Origin: Biomphalaria glabrata | Lineage: Eukaryota > Mollusca > Gastropoda > Planorbidae | DNA: 64,000 nucleotides | Assembly (NCBI RefSeq): GCF_947242115.1 | Contig: NC_074717.1 | Span: forward strand, 35,876,201-35,940,200 | Direction of reading: 5' to 3' | In this document: piece after piece, positions 12,551 to 23,466 of the stretch | How positions within the stretch are numbered: position 1 is the first letter of the stretch | Layout of the letters: every line of letters starts with the position of its first letter | Notes under the pieces: model-generated | The model's input: the letters and a program-made list of their open reading frames with translations, nothing else | What the model was told of the DNA's origin: nothing | Database searches by the model: none | Position numbers and translations under genes: made by a program

Positions 12551-12556
12551 TTTATT
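12551..12556 (-). terminator. Poly(A) signal of gene A
   Basis: AATAAA on the minus strand lies about 55 bp downstream of the gene A stop codon, the expected distance for a short 3' UTR. Confidence 0.5.
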
Positions 12557-12611
12557 AAAGTGTATAAGCGTTACATATATTTTTACAAAAATCTAATATA
12601 GGAATTATCAA

Positions 12612-13171
12612 TTAGCAATTGGCGTCATCTTCTTGGATTTCACAAAGAAATCGAGTTGGATATTGAGGATTAGTGTAATAACACGAATCATCCACAGCCA
12701 GCCATCCTGGTTGATCATATAGGTAAAGACAATTAGCTAATGTTCCATATTTCCTACTTTGAACTAAAAATGATGGCACCAGTGTATTGTTGGTTCTATA
12801 TCTCCAAACTTCTTCTTCAGCGTTGTCTGTTGCGCCAATGAGAACTATTCGGAATCCACTAAACTTTTGAATAAATATTTTGATAAAATTAAATTCGTCC
12901 AAGTCCTCTATTTCAGCCAAATATCCTCCGTACAAGACACAAGTCGCCATTGCTTCTTCAGACCTAGAGATTGGATCTTGTTGGGACAAATAATATCGTC
13001 TTCCTTTGTAAACATCAGATCTTTTGAAAAGCCAAAGTTTGGAGGAATCAAGTCTTGACTTTAACTTCTCCAAGCATCCACACCTGCTTGCCTCACAGAA
13101 CTCTTGCTCAGTTTGCGTATTTTCTCCAAGTAGAATTTCTTTCACTCCTGGTTCAGTGGCTAGAGCCAAAT
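12612..13171 (-). CDS. Gene A exon 4: linker and C-type lectin domain, terminal exon
   Basis: The acceptor CCTCAG lies at 13172 and the stop TAA at 12612-12614. The exon opens NLALATEPGVKE, then a CxC linker (CEASRCGCLEKL), then the CTLD: KLWLFKRSD, the helix region EEAMATCVLYGGYLAEI, a WIG-like LIGATDN core, and the closing Cys set (NCLYLY, DDSCYY, FLCEI). The canonical EPN or QPD sugar motif is not present. A minus-strand AATAAA sits at 12551-12556, about 55 bp past the stop. Confidence 0.85.
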
Positions 13172-16100
13172 CTGAGGACATTAGGTTGTAGGAGTTAGCA
13201 AACAAACAAATAAATAAAATTACTAATATCACAATTTCGCAATAGAAATAAACGTTTCTCTACATCTTTCTATCGTTCTCTATCTCTCTTTTTTTTCTAT
13301 CTTTCTCTCTTTTATCCCTCTCGCTCTCTCTCTTTCTCTGTCTTTATTTCTATCTTTTTCTCTTTTCTTTTCTCTCTCACTTCATCTTTCTCTCTCTTTT
13401 TTTATCTTTCTCTCTGTCTGTCTCTCTTTTCTATCTTTCCCTTTCTCTCTTTTTTTCTATCTTTCTTTTCTCTATTACTTTATTTTTCTCTCTCTCTCTT
13501 TCTACCTTTCTCTCTCTCTCTCTCTTTAGCTTTCACTTCTTCTCTCACCACTTTTTACTTTTTTCTGTCCTTCACAATTTACAGATGCACATCTCAAATA
13601 TTATTCTATTTTAGTGCATTTGTTTTGTGATTTCTTTGTGCTCTTTTAAGGGAAAAGATTTTTAAAAATTGATGTAAATATTTTATAACCAAGATTAAAT
13701 TAAGTTTAATTTTTTTTTCAAATGTGCCGTTATGTATTAATAAATTCGCTAATTGCTTTAATAGGTCTATTTACGAGCACTTACAACGAGATTGAACTCA
13801 CATATTGAAAAACTAATACAATTGTATCAACTGGGGAGACATACCAATACACACCTATCTAAAGCAATGTTAGAGACATGTATAAAAAAAATTCAACGTT
13901 TTATGCTTAAATTCGATTATTAAATATAAATTTACTTTGAATATTGAAATATGTTCCTGGATCGGAGAGCAGGTTGGCAGAGAGGTCAAGGAACGGGTTG
14001 ACACTGAAGAGCTGACATGAATTTGTGGATGTGACCCAGTTGAAAGCAGTACAGAAGTCAGTTGACCTACGAAGCAGACATGTCTGTGCACACACCATTT
14101 GTCCATCAACGTTTACCGAATCAAACGGTGTGCCAGTCATTTTAGTGTCCATCACTTTGTTAAAGTACAATTCTTCAGCACTGAAACTACGGACTAGTAC
14201 TTCCAGTTCACAGATATGTAATATTTCTGTGACATTTCTGTTTTAAAAGAAATCATTTTTTTATTCTTTGTGTTTTTGTTTAATATGTATGTTATTTAAA
14301 AAAAAACTTTATATATTATGTCTATGACTAAGTTAAGCGAATATAAATGAAGCATACCAATCTATTTCAAAATTTAGTAATTTAGTCATCTAGAGATTAA
14401 TTAGATTGTTTTAGTAACCTAAATTAATAGATGTCAAATTATATCAATACAGAGATAGGGAAATGGAGCAGTAACGCTTAAAACAGTCACGTCTGTTCTG
14501 TTAACACAAACACCAGGTTACCAAGTACATCCTGTAATACAGTCACTCCTAAGCTTTGTCGTAAACGGAACACTTTCACATTCTGAGTATTTAGCGGAAC
14601 ACTTTTTTTAGAGAGATTAATTCAGGTGGTGGCCTACTAGTTGATTATTCCAGTAAGTCTTGGAACACCTATTGAAGCCACTCAGAACACTAGGGTTATG
14701 TGGAATATAGTTTTGGAAACACTGCTTTAATACAGCTGTTGTTAAATGTCGTCGTGAGGGGAAGGACAGTGACAATTTTATAAGAATGGTGCCAGATAGT
14801 GGAGTAGGAAATGTGGGAAATAAAAAAAAACATAAGGGGACAGGGATGTCGAACTGTAAAGAAGACCAATTGGGATGGAAATGAGGTAAAATTAAAAAAA
14901 AACGGTAGGTTGAGGTAGCAGAGGTTAATAGGTTGAAGTAGCAGAGGTTAAAATATTAGAGTGAAAGGTATATGGTCGGAGGTAAAATGTTCAAGTTAAA
15001 ACAATAAAATATTACAGCCTTTAAAAAGAACTTGTAAAATAATTGAGTATGTGTGAAAGAGAGGGGTTGGACAGTTCTGTTTACACCTTCTTACCTCATA
15101 ATTAAACGTACATATCTGCCTATAATTGGTACAGGGCATGAGAAGTTAAACGTGCCAGGACCCAGTGGATCAGTTTGATGGTAGCAAACTTGGCCAGCTA
15201 CATCAGGAAATGTGGAAAGTTGTCTTGGGTCTTTTTGGAAGATTTCAATATCAAAGTTTCTCAAACGTAAAGCCGTTTGTTCATTCATATAAACATCTTT
15301 CCTGAAATATCGGGGTCAAATCTGTACTTAGATAATCTTTCATTACCAAGTTAAAATAGTACAAACACATCAAATAACAAGGTTACAAAGTTTGTGTGGA
15401 AATATAAACTTAAAATCGGCCCCCAAAGTCGTCCGCCACGGCATGTAAAAAGTAGGTTTCAATATTTTCAGAAAAAATATCAGAAACAATAGAAGACAAA
15501 CTGTTAACAATTTTAATAGCCTCTTCGTCGTTACAAAGAAAGAGAGACGTGCTTGTATCGAAAGTGTTGCTGATACTGTTGTATTGTTAGTTCGACTAAC
15601 GACTTGATGAAATAAAATACGGAGATTTATTAATGTTATGATTATTGCATTGTTCATATTCATATTGTAATAACTGAAGGGAGGCAAAGCCGTAATTAAT
15701 GGGCAAGCTGTAGCAGATAATTGATGAGAGAAAGTCTTTCATAGGACATCGTTTTTCAACGTATATAATGACGATGTTTAACTATTTTTATAAAAGAATC
15801 AGACTTTCTTTCACTACGAGTGAGATATCCATGTAGAGCAGGGTTTCTCAACCTATGGGTCATGAGCCCCTAAGTGGTCGATTGACGATTTGCTAGGGGT
15901 CGCCAAAGACCATCGAAAATATAGATTGTTTTTCTACTCTTCTATTGCTGTGTGTGTGTGGGGGGGGGTCGCGGCAGAGGGGACTCCGAGCTGAAAAAGT
16001 TGAGAACCGCTGATGTAGAGGTTTCGGACTATGCAATAGTTACATACCTAACATATGTCTTCAATTATGTAAAGGTAACTAAGTAGCCCATACATGACGA

Positions 16101-17078
16101 AGCCAAACTGAGGAATCTTTTTATAGTAAACTTAATAGTTTAAAGTATTTTTACTAATGTTAGTGTTATTTAATTTTCCAGAATGTATCTGGTCCCATAT
16201 AACGAGCCGTGCCAACAGATTGTCTATATCAGTGATACCCAACAGACGGCCCAAAGACCTTATCCGCTCCTCAAAACATCTGCCCACGTCGAATTCTTCT
16301 TCTTGTTAATTGTCCTAAAAATTGATTCTAAGTCTCTTGGAATTCTAGAGGTATGGAATCTTTCCTCTGACGAAAGCTCTGTGTGGGATTAATCCAAGCA
16401 GATGTAAATTATTACATTCCTATTACCGATGGCTTGTATCCCAGAACGCTTGGATTAGAAGCGAGCCCAAAGACAGAGCACACCGGGGAATCTTCCTCTA
16501 TGTTTCTTCTTTGTACCATATCAGCCATGCAAGGCCCTACAGTATAAAGTAGCTCTTTGAGAAACGGAGTGTGGATTTTTATTTTTATGTGCATGTTTAT
16601 TGTGTCTTTCTTCCATCCCCGCCAATGCAATGGACTCTCCACTTAGACATCATAACGAAGTTGTTGTTTTTTTTTTTTTTCATTTTGGTATAATCGTCTC
16701 TTCTATCGACTGTGTCCATCTCGAGCGTCAACGTGAGACTGAGTAGCCCAGGCCCAGGCCTACAATGAAGCCGTAGATGGTTGGATCCACTGAACTCGAA
16801 AGATTTTTTGGCGGAAATGAGTGTCAACATACCTGATCACTAAAAGCGATAGACACTTCATTCTCGTGGTCGAGAGGCCAAGTGCGCTTGAACTTGGCTT
16901 GGCTTGGGGACTCGAGGTTCGACACCCCACTCGGGCAGAGTTGTGTTTACCGTGCGCCTAAAGGCAGCACGGAAAACCAACTCCTAGATACCCCCTCCCC
17001 CCCACCGGTTCACAAATGAGATTGGACCAAAAGCGCTCTGAGCATGCTATAAGCATGAAAGTAGCGCTATATAAAAGC

Positions 17079-17111
<33 letters not shown>

Positions 17112-18006
17112 CACTGTCTCATAATTTAAGAAAAACTGAGATAGAAAAACAAAGAAAATATGGGAACCTAGGCTTGGAGATTAAGCGTCTATGGAAATTG
17201 TCCAAAATAACAATATACCCCATTGTTATATCAACCGAGGGGATAATAACAACTGACCTCACAGACACCTTCAAGGCCCTTAACATTCCTAGGAACATCT
17301 TCGTTGCCTGTCAGAGGGCGGTACTGCTGCAGACCTATTACATCACCAGAAAATTCCTCAGTGGAAACTGTTAAAGGGACTACGATGAATTTTGTTTCTC
17401 TTTAGCGAAACTCGACCCTGGCAGCGCCAGAGAATGACTATTCGTTCATTTCTAACATAATAATAATAGTAATTTGTTCGTGTCTAAACACTAAATGTCC
17501 TTAGCTATCAGTGCGTGTACGTGGACACACATATATATATATATATATATATAGTTGGGTTTGATTTTGACTGCGTAAACCACTGAATGGGATGAAAGCG
17601 GGCAGGGTTTGAACTCGGAACCATTGTGACGAGAGTCCGAAATTCCACAAGATGTTTAATTTGTCTCTATCAATTTGTATTATCTCAAAATTTCTTTTAA
17701 GATGGTGTGTCTAAAATGATCATTTAATAAAAAAAATTAAAATATAACATACCTGTTAGTTAGTTGTATTTTCTCTATAACAAACTGACCGCACAAGTCC
17801 ACCATCCACCAAGGGTTCCATTCCTTTTGAGTTTGTTGGCAATGACCTTCAAGTCCGTCAGAGCTGTAGTTACCATCCACTCCTAAGTAGGCGTAGTAAG
17901 GATAGAAGATGCTGCTTTGTATGGCAGGTTTGAACCGGGCCGCGTTGTAGAGTCCTTCAGTTGCCTCGACCATGATCATTAATATAATGTAGTTTGATAA
18001 AATCAT
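12612..18006 (-). CDS. Lectin gene A: secreted FTP-PAN-C-type lectin protein, 4 exons
   Basis: Four exons on the minus strand (17753-18006, 15095-15301, 13936-14237, 12612-13171) join in frame with GT-AG introns and give 440 residues. Domain order: hydrophobic N-terminus MILSNYIILMIM (signal peptide); fucolectin/tachylectin-4-type F5/8C domain (about residues 19-165, with WWMVDL, RLRNF and LHICELEVL landmarks); PAN/apple-like domain (about 170-250, four cysteines around CAQTC and STDFC); Cys-rich linker (FCEASRCGC); C-type lectin domain (about 300-435, ending FLCEI). The start is the only Met before the hydrophobic stretch. Gene B has the same exon lengths in exons 1-3. Likely a secreted recognition lectin; this role is inferred from the folds. 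Intron 1 carries an hAT MITE, a SINE and a LINE tail. Domain names rest on motif memory; the exon structure is read directly. Confidence 0.85.
13262..13555. repeat. Pyrimidine-rich (CTTT/CTCT)n tract in gene A intron 3
   Basis: About 290 bp of C and T on the plus strand, i.e. purine in the gene sense, about 90 bp upstream of exon 4. Confidence 0.95.
13936..14237 (-). CDS. Gene A exon 3: end of FTP domain plus PAN/apple-like domain
   Basis: This 302-bp exon starts NVTEILHICELEVLV, the closing strand of the FTP domain, and continues into a PAN-like module with four Cys in the spacing C-x3-C-x8-C-x11-C (CAQTC, STDFC, TNSCQLF). NVT is a second glycosylation sequon. The donor is CAAA/GTAAAT. If intron 3 were retained, translation would end after 9 extra residues beginning SK. 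Confidence 0.8.
15095..15301 (-). CDS. Gene A exon 2: second half of FTP domain
   Basis: This 207-bp exon has acceptor TTTCAG/G and donor GAG/GTAAGA and completes the Arg codon split with exon 1. It encodes KDVYMNEQTALRLRNFDIEIF to VRLIMR, the beta-sandwich core of the fucolectin-type domain with the VCYHQ and FSCP cysteines. The exon is exactly 207 bp in genes A, B and C. Confidence 0.85.
15839..16012. mobile_element. hAT MITE, 174 bp, with 8-bp target duplication
   Basis: Ends CAGGGTTTCTCAACC and GTTGAGAACCGCTG are imperfect inverted repeats. ATGTAGAG flanks both sides (15831-15838 and 16013-16020). Non-autonomous, within gene A intron 1. Confidence 0.9.
16866..17112 (+). mobile_element. 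tRNA-derived SINE (type 1) with (AAT)n tail
   Basis: A-box-like GTGGTCGAGAGGCCAAG and B-box GAGGTTCGACACC, ending GTAGCGCTATATAAAAGC then an (AAT)n run. Related copies at 25256-25495 and 32335-32523. Confidence 0.85.
17113..17470 (+). mobile_element. LINE 3' end (ORF tail and 3' UTR)
   Basis: The plus strand reads LEIKRLWKLSKITIYPIVIS to KFLSGNC, then a stop, then a 3' UTR with CTCGACCCTGGCAG and an AATAATA tail. The same tail occurs at 27465-27850 (minus) and 48958-49045 (plus). Confidence 0.75.
17575..17655 (-). mobile_element. SINE type 3 fragment
   Basis: Reads GCGGGCAGGGTTTGAACTCG (inverse B box). It shares the motif with 22917-23010, 33868-34010 and 34548-34640. Confidence 0.5.
17753..18006 (-). 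CDS. Gene A exon 1: signal peptide and first half of FTP domain
   Basis: The exon begins at ATG 18004-18006 and ends at a donor reading AACAG/GTATGT in the gene sense, in phase 2. It encodes the signal peptide and GLYNAARFKPAIQSS...WNPWWMVDLCGQF...QLTNR. The NYS sequon is a possible N-glycosylation site. The Cys in VDLCGQF is shared with gene B, while gene C has Arg there. Apart from the signal peptide only one residue (V/I) differs from gene B exon 1. Confidence 0.85.
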
Positions 18007-19093
18007 TGCAAAACGAAAATTTTCCTTAGATGTACCAAGATGTTTTAGTTCCTATATATTTTACATGTTATTCTGTATGTCATTATACCTGACGATTTGA
18101 TTTTCATTCAACCATTAACAATTATTGTTACATGATTAAGTTATTACGGTTTGAGAACAGACTATTAAAAATAGAAATTGACACACACATTTGTCAAAGC
18201 TGTAGCCTTATTTTATTCCAACCTTTTTTTTTTTTGACAATGTATTAAAAACTAACAAGATGTTAAGTTTAACAAATTATCTTTACAAATATGTCACGAT
18301 TCTACATTCCTATATTACTCTTGGCTGCAAAATCGATGAATGATTGTACTGATTACACCATGGCGGGAATGGATTCATATCGTTGAATTATTAAAACAAC
18401 ATTCTCCTGTTTATTATTGGACAGGTTGAACTTTTTTATCACTTACTTTACAAAATGTGTGTATCAATTTCTGTTTTTGTTCTCTTTGTGTGTGTGTGTG
18501 TGTGTGTGTGTTTTAAAGATTTTCGATTATGTTTACACATTTAAGGCAATCAATAGCTGAACAAATATTCTTTTCAGGATCATAATTATTAACGCATGCG
18601 TTTAATTGTAAACTACTTAAGAAGAAAAACCAATACATGTGAGACCGTCAATGTTTGAAAAATTCACTAACCTTCATTAAGCAAATATAACAGCCTGGGG
18701 CAACCCAACGAGTCTAAAATTATGACAGGTACTGTCACGACGTTACTATTGGCACAATCAGGTCAATGCATACACGGCTAAACCGATGAAGTCTAAAATT
18801 TCCTTTTTTTGGGGGGGGGGGGGGAAGGGTCGGGGGTGACTAGAATCCTCCCTCCCTCGATACAAGACTGACGTATGCGGGAAGAAAGTGTTTATGTTGG
18901 TATTCAATGAACTGATGTTAATAAAATATGGTTAGCTTGACCGAATAATCAATAACATTTTATCCTTTTTGTAGGTAACTACTCATTGCATTAAAATAAC
19001 CAATCAAACTTTTATTCATCTTTTTCTCTCATGGGGCTCGGCATCTTTAATTAGCACAAAAGAGATAACCAAGCAATAACTGAAGGAGCCGTG
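18007..19093. other. 5' flank of gene A, matched in part by the gene B 5' flank
   Basis: GTTTACACATTTAA...CAATAGCT at about 18528 and CAATACATGTG at about 18630 recur at about 37145 and 37200 upstream of gene B. A (GT)n run lies at 18487-18511 and a G-run near 18808. No exon seen. Confidence 0.5.
18049..18056 (-). promoter_or_regulatory. Candidate TATA box of gene A
   Basis: AATATATAGG on the minus strand lies about 45-50 bp upstream of the gene A ATG. It would give a very short 5' UTR. Gene B has no matching box in the aligned position; gene C has TATAAAAG at a similar distance. Confidence 0.4.
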
Positions 19094-19098
19094 ACAAT

Positions 19099-21207
19099 TG
19101 TGACAGGTGGGGAAATGTGACGTGTGTTTGGCACGTTTTATGTCTAGGGGATGATTATTTTTAATGCTATCACACCCCCACTTATCAGCATATGAATCGG
19201 GAGCAGACACGCAACGAGACAAAGCAATGAAAGATAGATACAAAAGTTAAAATAAAGGAAATTTATTTACATAAATATACATATAATAATAAAAAGGGGG
19301 AGGGTTTGCATCTATCTCTAGTATATTCTATGTTTAATCATCACTCTTGCACATAATAAGAGAGTATGTCACTTTGTCCTCTGACTTAGCTGGTTGTCCT
19401 GTTGATGTCGCAGCTGGCTGGGTCCTGGCTTGAGGTTCTGCAGCTGGCGGTGGCGCTCTAGCGGATAGAGGGACGCCGGCGATATAGCTTTTGTGGAGTC
19501 TCAGTCCCAAGTTCTAGTATCTGTAGTGGGCACAGTATGGCGGGTGGCCGGATACCGTGGGCACAAGGTTACTGCGGGCAGAGCTGATCTGCCGTGGGCA
19601 GTGTGAGTAACAGGATATGTCCAGTGAGTTGCAGAGGGTTGGCGTAGCTATGACGTCTCGCACAGATCTGACTCTATAGGGACGTCGCGCCTAATAGCTT
19701 GACAGGTGGGCTGTCGAATAGGCGGGCAATGCCGATAGCGCCAAGTAGTAGAGTTGGGTAGATCTCAGTAGGCAATGCAGCGCTGAATAGCACTAAGCAC
19801 AGCTGCAGGTAAACAGATCGTTGATCCAATAACTAGGCAATCTCAGTAGGAGAGTGCAGTGCTGAATAGCACTCAGCATATAGCTAATAGGTAGGCAGTT
19901 GACTAGGCAGACAATGCCAAATAATTAGGCAGGTAAATAGGCAGACACCTGAGGGAGGCTGCGGATAAATAAAGACAAGTTAGGACATGTCTCTCATGCA
20001 TCTTATCGATGCCCTCGACTGAGGTGCATTCGTCAGATTGGTAAAATTGCTTTAGAGCACAATGGGGAGATGATGACAAAGGGGATTTGGAAAATAGATG
20101 GCTGATAGTAACAATATAAAACGTACATAAAAGGGGAAAGTAATAATATAAAATGTACATAAAAGGGGAATAATGATCTCAAATAAACACCACAGGTGGA
20201 TAGAGAAAGAAGGGGGGGGGGTTGAATTGGGCGGTGGTCAGCGATCCTGACGGTATGTTTACATATGACCGTCGATCGAGAACAATGGAACGCACTTGAA
20301 TGGAGAGGGCGCAACTCTCGTAAGAGTAAAATGACTACAGGGGAGACAAATCCTTACACACAAGGGGGGGGGGAATAATTCATATCTCTTCACTAGACGC
20401 AGTATCAGTGCGCTAGTAAAATTATCAAGGCGATCAACCGAGATAAAGGAAATAAAATAAGATGTACAAATATATACGTGGTTGCATCAATGATCAATTG
20501 AGCAACGTAGCATTAATATATACATAGCACATGTTTATGTTTTCTACTTACGCCAGTGAGAAATACACAATGCACTAATTAAATATAAATGAACTAAGCA
20601 AAATACACATGATAATATCCAATGGAAATATACACAGAGTAATTAAGATGGAACTTGTGATTAAGTTCGGCTTACCACCAGGTATTCCTCTAGGAGAAAG
20701 AATAAGTGATATAGTCCAGACTCGATAGCTCAGCTCGAATGAGAAAGAGAGGGTGATTTGAGTTGGTTTACTATATATATGCCTGGGAAATGTGGGCGGA
20801 CACAGGAAACGTCCTAGGCTAAGAATTAGCTTACACGTGGGTGAAGTCCGACAAGAGCCGCACCTTGGAGTATCACGCGGTGTATTGACCCGTGTAATCT
20901 CTTAGATCAAAGAGAGACGTGGGGGGGGGGGGGAGTCAATTGCGGCGTCAGACATCCTGCCGATGAGATCAAAGAGTCTGAGCGTATCTTTGCCCCGGTC
21001 AAGGGAAGATAAATGAAAGGACTGGCCTAATTTTCTCCAAGGTGGTGGACTTAGTCTAGCCTGGTAGAGAGGAAAAGGTGTGGCGGGTGAATAATTTAGG
21101 GGTAGGATGGAGAAATAATTAAAATAAAATAAATAAATGATGAAAAATAATAATTAATGCTGTGATAATTTAGAGTGACTCTGACAGCGAGTTTTTGACT
21201 TGTCACA
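19099..21207 (+). mobile_element. Probable solo LTR, about 2.1 kb, Gypsy-like ends
   Basis: Begins TGTGACAGG and ends TTGTCACA (TG...CA), with ACAAT on both sides (19094-19098 and 21208-21212). A TATA-like TATATATG at about 20770 and AATAAA-type signals near 21120 agree with a plus-strand LTR. No internal region is present, so it reads as a fossil left by recombination between two LTRs. Identical flanking repeats suggest a fairly young insertion. Confidence 0.65.
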
Positions 21208-21364
21208 ACAATGCAAAAGCGATGTGATTTAAAAATCGCTTAGTTGATGGCTGACATTCGGACGAAGGAGTTGGTGAATGGTTGATCTCTCACCTCGGGC
21301 TTCTGGAAGACGTCCTTACCTAAAGTCAAGTGTCGGGGGAGGGTAAGGGGGGATGGGTATATTG

Positions 21365-21500
21365 TGTTGTGTTCTCAGGTACAGGAAATAATTGCGCGAG
21401 ATTGCAGCTTAATCCGAGATTGGGTGTGAAAGAAATAACGAGTACAAACTTTTAACCATACTTAAACTTTGTAATAAAAGAGTTTAAATCAACTTTTTAC
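21365..21500 (+). repeat. R4 repeat copy
   Basis: TTAATCCGAGATTGGGTGTG and GAAATAACGAGTACAAACTT are diagnostic. Confidence 0.6.
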
Positions 21501-22916
21501 ACTTACGCTGAAGCAGTTTGTACCATTGTTTAGAGACACACAAAATCTTTTGGTCAACTTGGTTGGGCGCTGGGCAGTCCTTTGGTCGTCTCAATGGTCT
21601 CAAGTTCAAGCCCTGCTCGCTTCTGGAGGTTTTGGCCTAAAAAATATACTATCTTCAACTCTAAGGAACATATTTATTCATTTTATAAACGAAGCAGATA
21701 ATGTGTAAGTATATACGGTTCCATGACAGAAGTTTTGAATGGTCTTATGGGCAATCTCTGATACTTTCATTTGGTTTGCATATCTGGGCATATATTTCTG
21801 ATGGTGACACGATGATCAAAAATGGTTGATATGAAATGATTTAGTTTCTTTGTGCTAAGTACTAAATGTAAGTTTATAAAGTCACTAAAGTGTTAATATA
21901 TATGTCGACCTTATCTTATCTTATTTAATACAGACGTTACTTCAAAAAAGAAGAAGATTACGTTCTACGCGTCATGCATATTAACCAATGACTTAAATTA
22001 GACCGTTGGTGAACTGTCTGTATAGGGTATTCGGTAACGATAAAAAAAAGCTACTTTAAGTTATTGACATTGTTCCCCTAGTGTGATAGTGATATGCCTA
22101 TGTTCCAACTAAACAAGGCATTTTCGTTTTTCTGTGTGTAACTCTAAACGGGTAAAGAAACGTAGAATGGAGACTGAGCTAAAAAAAACTAACAATTGTG
22201 ATAGTTTATGTATATCTTGGGGAAAAACATTCTCGCTTATTTTCCACACGGAGAAAACCCTGGTTTGACCACTATGAATGTTTGTTAATATAATAATCTT
22301 TAAAATTAAATTTGAACTGAAGGTCTAGACATTCTATATCTTGAACACATATACATCATCGGGTATTCCAGCATCTATTCATTAAAGAGTTCAATCATGG
22401 TTCAATAAATAAACAGACGTTTAGGAACATCTTGCGCACCATCTTCCAAGTCTGAATCACGAGCTTGAAATCTCAATTCCAAATACTGTATTTAGATCCA
22501 GTATTCTAGCCTTCACTACTGTCTTTTAGTGTTGTCATGCTTGATCTGTACCACCAAAGTAGAATATTATTCTTTGAGTAAATAAATATTTATACCTGCA
22601 AGAAAAATATCAGTTAATCGCTAAATGTGAAATAATGTCAGGATGCTTAGAGTCAGTTTTTTAAGCAGGTCTTTTTTTTTGTTAGGAGCAACAGATATGT
22701 GTGTATATTGGGTTGAAATAACCAGGAACTGCTGTTTGTAAGCCTTTGAGTAATCACCGGTGGGAAAGCTTGGAATATGTGGTCTATTATTTCATCTTCC
22801 TCTCTGCAACGGCTACATCTTATGACGTAATTTTCTCGGAATGACCCAAATTACGCACTTATTTTATGTAAAATGTTTTCTATGTTTCCTATATTACTTC
22901 AGAGTTAGAGATTACT

Positions 22917-23010
22917 TCCTAGTCCAAACATCCCGCAAGACGACAGGGGAGGGGAGCGGGCAGGGTCTGAACCCTGGACCATTGATAAGTCCTAATGACA
23001 GTCCAGGTAT
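22917..23010 (-). mobile_element. SINE type 3 fragment
   Basis: CCCGCAAGACGACAGG and GGGCAGGGTCTGAACCCTGG match 33868-34010. Confidence 0.55.
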
Positions 23011-23350
23011 TGTGTTTCTCATTTACTCGCTTGTACATCTAGATGTCTATTTAAATCTAATGTGGTGGCTTGGAAGTATCTTCCTTTTATTAGTTATAAG
23101 AAGGTGGTACTCTAGATTTGGAGGCATCCCTACCTCTGTAACCATTTCATACGTAAGAGCTTCGTTTTCTGTCAGCCCAAATATTTGAATTTATCTGGAC
23201 ATTACCTGCTGGTCTGCTGATATCGTAAAACATGAGCACTTCTATTAAATTAACTCACAGGCTGAGTCCCAGCTTTCTGATTTGTTAAGTGTCCAACTTT
23301 GTTAAAGAAATCTAAATACATTTTCGAACAATCTTCCGTTTTTCTTGATT

Positions 23351-23466
23351 CAAAAATAAATAGGGGTTAATGTAGATCTGGTCTCCTTTCACAGTCTTAA
23401 CTTCTTTATTGAAAAATAAATAGGGGTTAATGTAGATCTGGTCTCCTTTCACAGTCTTAACTAGCC
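23351..23466. repeat. 60-bp tandem duplication
   Basis: Two adjacent copies of a unit carrying AAATAAATAGGGGTTAATGT and CTTTCACAGTCTTAACT are near-identical, so the duplication is recent. Confidence 0.9.

Noticed and set aside
16220-16260. CAGTGATACCCAACAGACGG as a possible hAT end
   Set aside because: No inverted partner or target duplication located.
16861-17083. tRNA gene
   Set aside because: A and B boxes are present, but the sequence does not fold as a complete tRNA and recurs in the window; it is a SINE.
19903-20314. Two overlapping minus-strand open frames rich in Tyr/Ser/Leu
   Set aside because: They lie wholly within the probable LTR and have low-complexity composition.
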